A stretch of DNA of 64,000 nucleotides from Auanema rhodensis (taxonomy: Eukaryota > Nematoda > Chromadorea > Rhabditida > Rhabditidae): positions 1,240,001 through 1,304,000 of the forward strand of contig OZ059896.1 of NCBI GenBank assembly GCA_964057225.1, in the 5' to 3' direction. Positions 61,935 through 64,000 of this stretch are shown piece by piece; position 1 is the first letter of the stretch; the number at the start of each line of letters is the position of its first letter. The position numbers and the translations under genes were made by a program. The notes beneath the pieces are model-generated. The model saw only the letters and a list, made by a program, of their open reading frames with translations, was not told the DNA's origin and made no database searches.

Positions 61935-64000
61935 TTAGTTATGATCGTTTGAAAAATGATGCATTAGTGTATGTTGAGTTTCCATGTACACTCAAAATTG
62001 CTTCCAAAAACATTTTGACAAAAATTTTTTCAAAAAATTTCAACATAATTTAGCGAAAAGTAGATGTTTTTAGATTCCTTTTTTCAAGGCAAAAACGATG
62101 GACAATGTTATTCAACGAAAAAATTAATTCTTCAGGGTGAAAATCGAGGATATAGGTGTGAACTTATATCAGTTGATATCTCGGTGCATTTTTAAGCTAG
62201 CGCAAATCTGATAGTACAGATCGACGCAGCTTAATAATCCGCATCGAATGCACTATACTACATTGAGAAACGCTTAATACAAAAATTAGTTATGATCTTT
62301 TGAAAAATGATGCATTAGTGTATGTTGAGTTTCCATGTACACTCAAAATTGCTTCCAAAAACATTTTGACAAAAATTTTTTCGAAAAATTTCAAAATAAT
62401 TTAGCAAAAAGTAGATGTTTTTAGATTCCTTTTTTTGAGGCAAAAACGATGGACAATGTTATTCAACGAAAAAATTAATTCTTCAGGGTGAAAATCGAGG
62501 ATATAAGTGTGAACTTATATCAGTTGATATCTCGGTGCATTTTCAAGCCAGCGCAAATCTGATAGTACAGATCGACGCAGCTTAAAAATCCGCATCGAAT
62601 GCACTATACTACATTGAAAAACGCTTAATACAAAAATTAGTTATGATCGTTTGAAAAATGATGCATTAGTGTATGTTGAGTTTCCATGTACACTCCAAAT
62701 TGCTTCCAAAAACATTTTGACAAAAATTTTTTCGAAAAATTTCAAAATAATTTAGCGAAAAGTAGATGTTTTTAGATTTCTTTTTTCGAGGCAAAAACGA
62801 TGGACAATGTTATTCAACGAAAAAATTAATTCTTCAGGGTGAAAACCGAGGATATAAGTGTGAACTTATATCAGTTGATATCTCGGTGCATTTTTAAGCT
62901 AGCGGAAATTTGATAACACAGATCGACGCAGCTTAAAAATCCGCATTGAATGCACTATACTACATTAAGAAAAGCTTAATACAAAAATTAGTTATGATCG
63001 TTTGAAAAACGATGCATTAGTGTATGTTGAGTTTCCATGTACACTCAACATTGCTTCCAAAAACATTTTGACAAAAATTTTTTCGAAAAATTTCAAAATA
63101 ATTTAGCGAAAAGTAGATGTTTTTAGATTCCTTTTTTCGAGGCAAAAACGATGGACAATGTTATTCAACGAAAAAATTAATTCTTCAGGGTGAAAATCGA
63201 GGATATAAGTGTGAACTTATATCAGTTGATATCTCGGTGCATTTTCAAGCTAGCGCAAATCTGATAGTACAGATCGACGCAGCTTAAAAATTCGCATCGA
63301 ATGCACTATACTACATTGAGAAACGCTTAATACAAAAATTAGTTATGATCGTTTGAAAAATGATGCATTAGTGTATGTTGAGTTTCCATGTACACTCAAA
63401 ATTGCTTCCAAAAACATTTTGACAAAAATTTTTTCAAAAAATTTCAAAATAATTTAGCGAAAAGTAGATGTTTTTAGATTCCTTTTTTCAAGGCAAAAAC
63501 GATGGACAATGTTATTCAACGAAAAAATTAATTCTTCAGGGTGAAAATCGAGGATATAGGTGTGAACTTATATCAGTTGATATCTCGGTGCATTTTTAAG
63601 CTAGCGCAAATCTGATAGTACAGATCGACGCAGCTTAAAAATTCGCATCGAATGCACTATACTACATTGAGAAACGCTTAATATAAAAATTAGTTATGAT
63701 CGTTTGAAAAATGATGCATTAGTGTATGTTGAGTTTCCATGTACACTCAAAATTGCTTCCAAAAACATTTTGACAAAAATTTTTTCAAAAAATTTCAACA
63801 TAATTTAGCGAAAAGTAGATGTTTTTAGATTCCTTTTTTCAAGGCAAAAACGATGGACAATGTTATTCAACGAAAAAATTAATTCTTCAGGGTGAAAATC
63901 GAGGATATAGGTGTGAACTTATATCAGTTGATATCTCGGTGCATTTTTAAGCTAGCGCAAATCTGATAGTACAGATCGACGCAGCTTAATAATCCGCATC
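61935..64000 (+). repeat. Last subfamily B units, final one cut by the window
   Basis: Units start at 61935, 62286, 62637, 62988, 63339 and 63690. The one at 61935 has AATATAAAAATTAG at its start and TTTCAACATAATTT, and the final partial unit (311 bp present) shares both. The unit at 62286 combines GATCTTTTG with TTTTTTTGAGG. Units 62637-63689 recall 57722-58774. The array shows no sign of ending at 64000. Confidence 0.82.
63690..64000 (+). repeat. Partial last unit (311 bp)
   Basis: The unit begins at TTAGTTATG and is cut by the end of the window after AATCCGCATC. It carries TTTCAACATAATTT and GATATAGGTG like the unit at 61935, which suggests that another higher-order copy continues beyond the window. 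Confidence 0.95.

Larger units (their letters stand above)
1..64000 (+). repeat. 351-bp satellite DNA array filling the whole window
   Basis: The motif TTAGTTATG recurs every 350 or 351 bases from base 1 to the end, always on the plus strand, with no foreign sequence between copies. There are 183 units (two truncated to 108 bp) and a last one cut by the window edge. Unit starts include 1, 351, 702, 1053, 1404, 1755, 2105 and 2456. Only four units depart from 350-351 bp: two of 108 bp, one of 349 bp and one of 352 bp. The phase chosen (starting at TTAG) is arbitrary. The consensus unit has about 111 G+C in 351 bases and 12 CpG by hand count. Every plus-strand frame is interrupted by stops within the unit. 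Long homogeneous arrays of this kind form heterochromatin in many eukaryotes. A centromeric role is possible but not shown by the sequence. The family is not one I can name. Confidence 0.98.
53510..64000 (+). repeat. Satellite subfamily B
   Basis: Most units from here on carry GATAGTACAG in place of GATAACACAG, TTTAGCGAAAA in place of TTTAGCAAAA, often TTTTCAAGC or TTTTCGAGC in place of TTTTTAAGC, and end in CATTGAGAAACGCTTAATAC. Further private markers are GATATAGGTG, GATCTTTTG with ACAGTC, CTCCAAATTG, TAATAATCCGC and AAAATTCGC. Nearly all units are 351 bp and the alpha-beta alternation is lost. More single-base differences separate neighbours than in most of subfamily A, so this part is either older or less recently homogenised. 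One patch at 55616-55966 still ends in a subfamily A style CATAGATCG with CATGGAG. Confidence 0.85.

Noticed and set aside
1-64000. CRISPR array
   Set aside because: There are no unique spacers; the whole 351-bp period is repeated, and the unit is far too long.
1-64000. Transposon or LTR arrays, tRNA, rRNA, telomere repeats
   Set aside because: No sequence in the window departs from the satellite unit. No terminal repeats, tRNA-like folds or short telomeric motifs were seen.

Overview
The whole 64 kb is one uninterrupted block of AT-rich tandem satellite DNA. A unit of about 351 bp (350 or 351 bp in nearly every copy) repeats head to tail from base 1 to base 64000, always in the same orientation: 183 units (181 full-length, two truncated to 108 bp) and a final one cut by the window edge. 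I found no protein gene, tRNA, rRNA, mobile element, CRISPR array, telomeric repeat or unrelated spacer. The only longer open frames are short by-products of the repeat that begin at TTG.

The organism is almost certainly a eukaryote, and the array looks like constitutive heterochromatin (centromeric, pericentromeric, subtelomeric, sex- or B-chromosome). The species cannot be read from the sequence. A hand-counted consensus unit has about 32% G+C and 12 CpG against about 9 expected, so CpG is not depleted. This fits an invertebrate or other lineage without heavy CpG methylation better than a vertebrate.

Positions inside the unit are counted from the first base of TTAGTTATG. Two main forms alternate over much of the first 53 kb. 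Alpha: A at unit position 62, 351 bp, TTTAGCA near 117-121, CTTCTTTCAAGG near 144-155, usually ending CATGGAGAAACGC. Beta: C at 62, 350 bp, TTTCGCA, TTTTTTTGAGG, often GTTAATATC near 238-246, usually ending CATTAAGAAAAGC. An alpha-beta pair of 701 bp is the basic building block. Mosaics of the two are frequent.

Layout: 1-1052 leading units; 1053-6662 an 8-unit repeat (2805 bp) in two tandem copies; 6663-21040 rearranged copies of that material and a 6-unit repeat; 21041-36332 a large block present twice, 8982 bp and then 6310 bp, the longer one containing an extra 2563-bp sub-block and two identical 108-bp truncated units; 36333-53509 a 6-unit repeat (2103 bp) with three full copies, one variant copy and derived 4-unit forms; 53510-64000 a second subfamily, marked by GATAGTACAG, TTTAGCGAAAA and CATTGAGAAACGC, with its own 2-unit and 5-unit repeats.

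Nothing here works as a gene set. The visible biology is the array itself: nested amplification, unequal exchange, a subfamily boundary near 53.4 kb, and three short inverted repeats carried inside each unit that could be protein-binding or hairpin sites.
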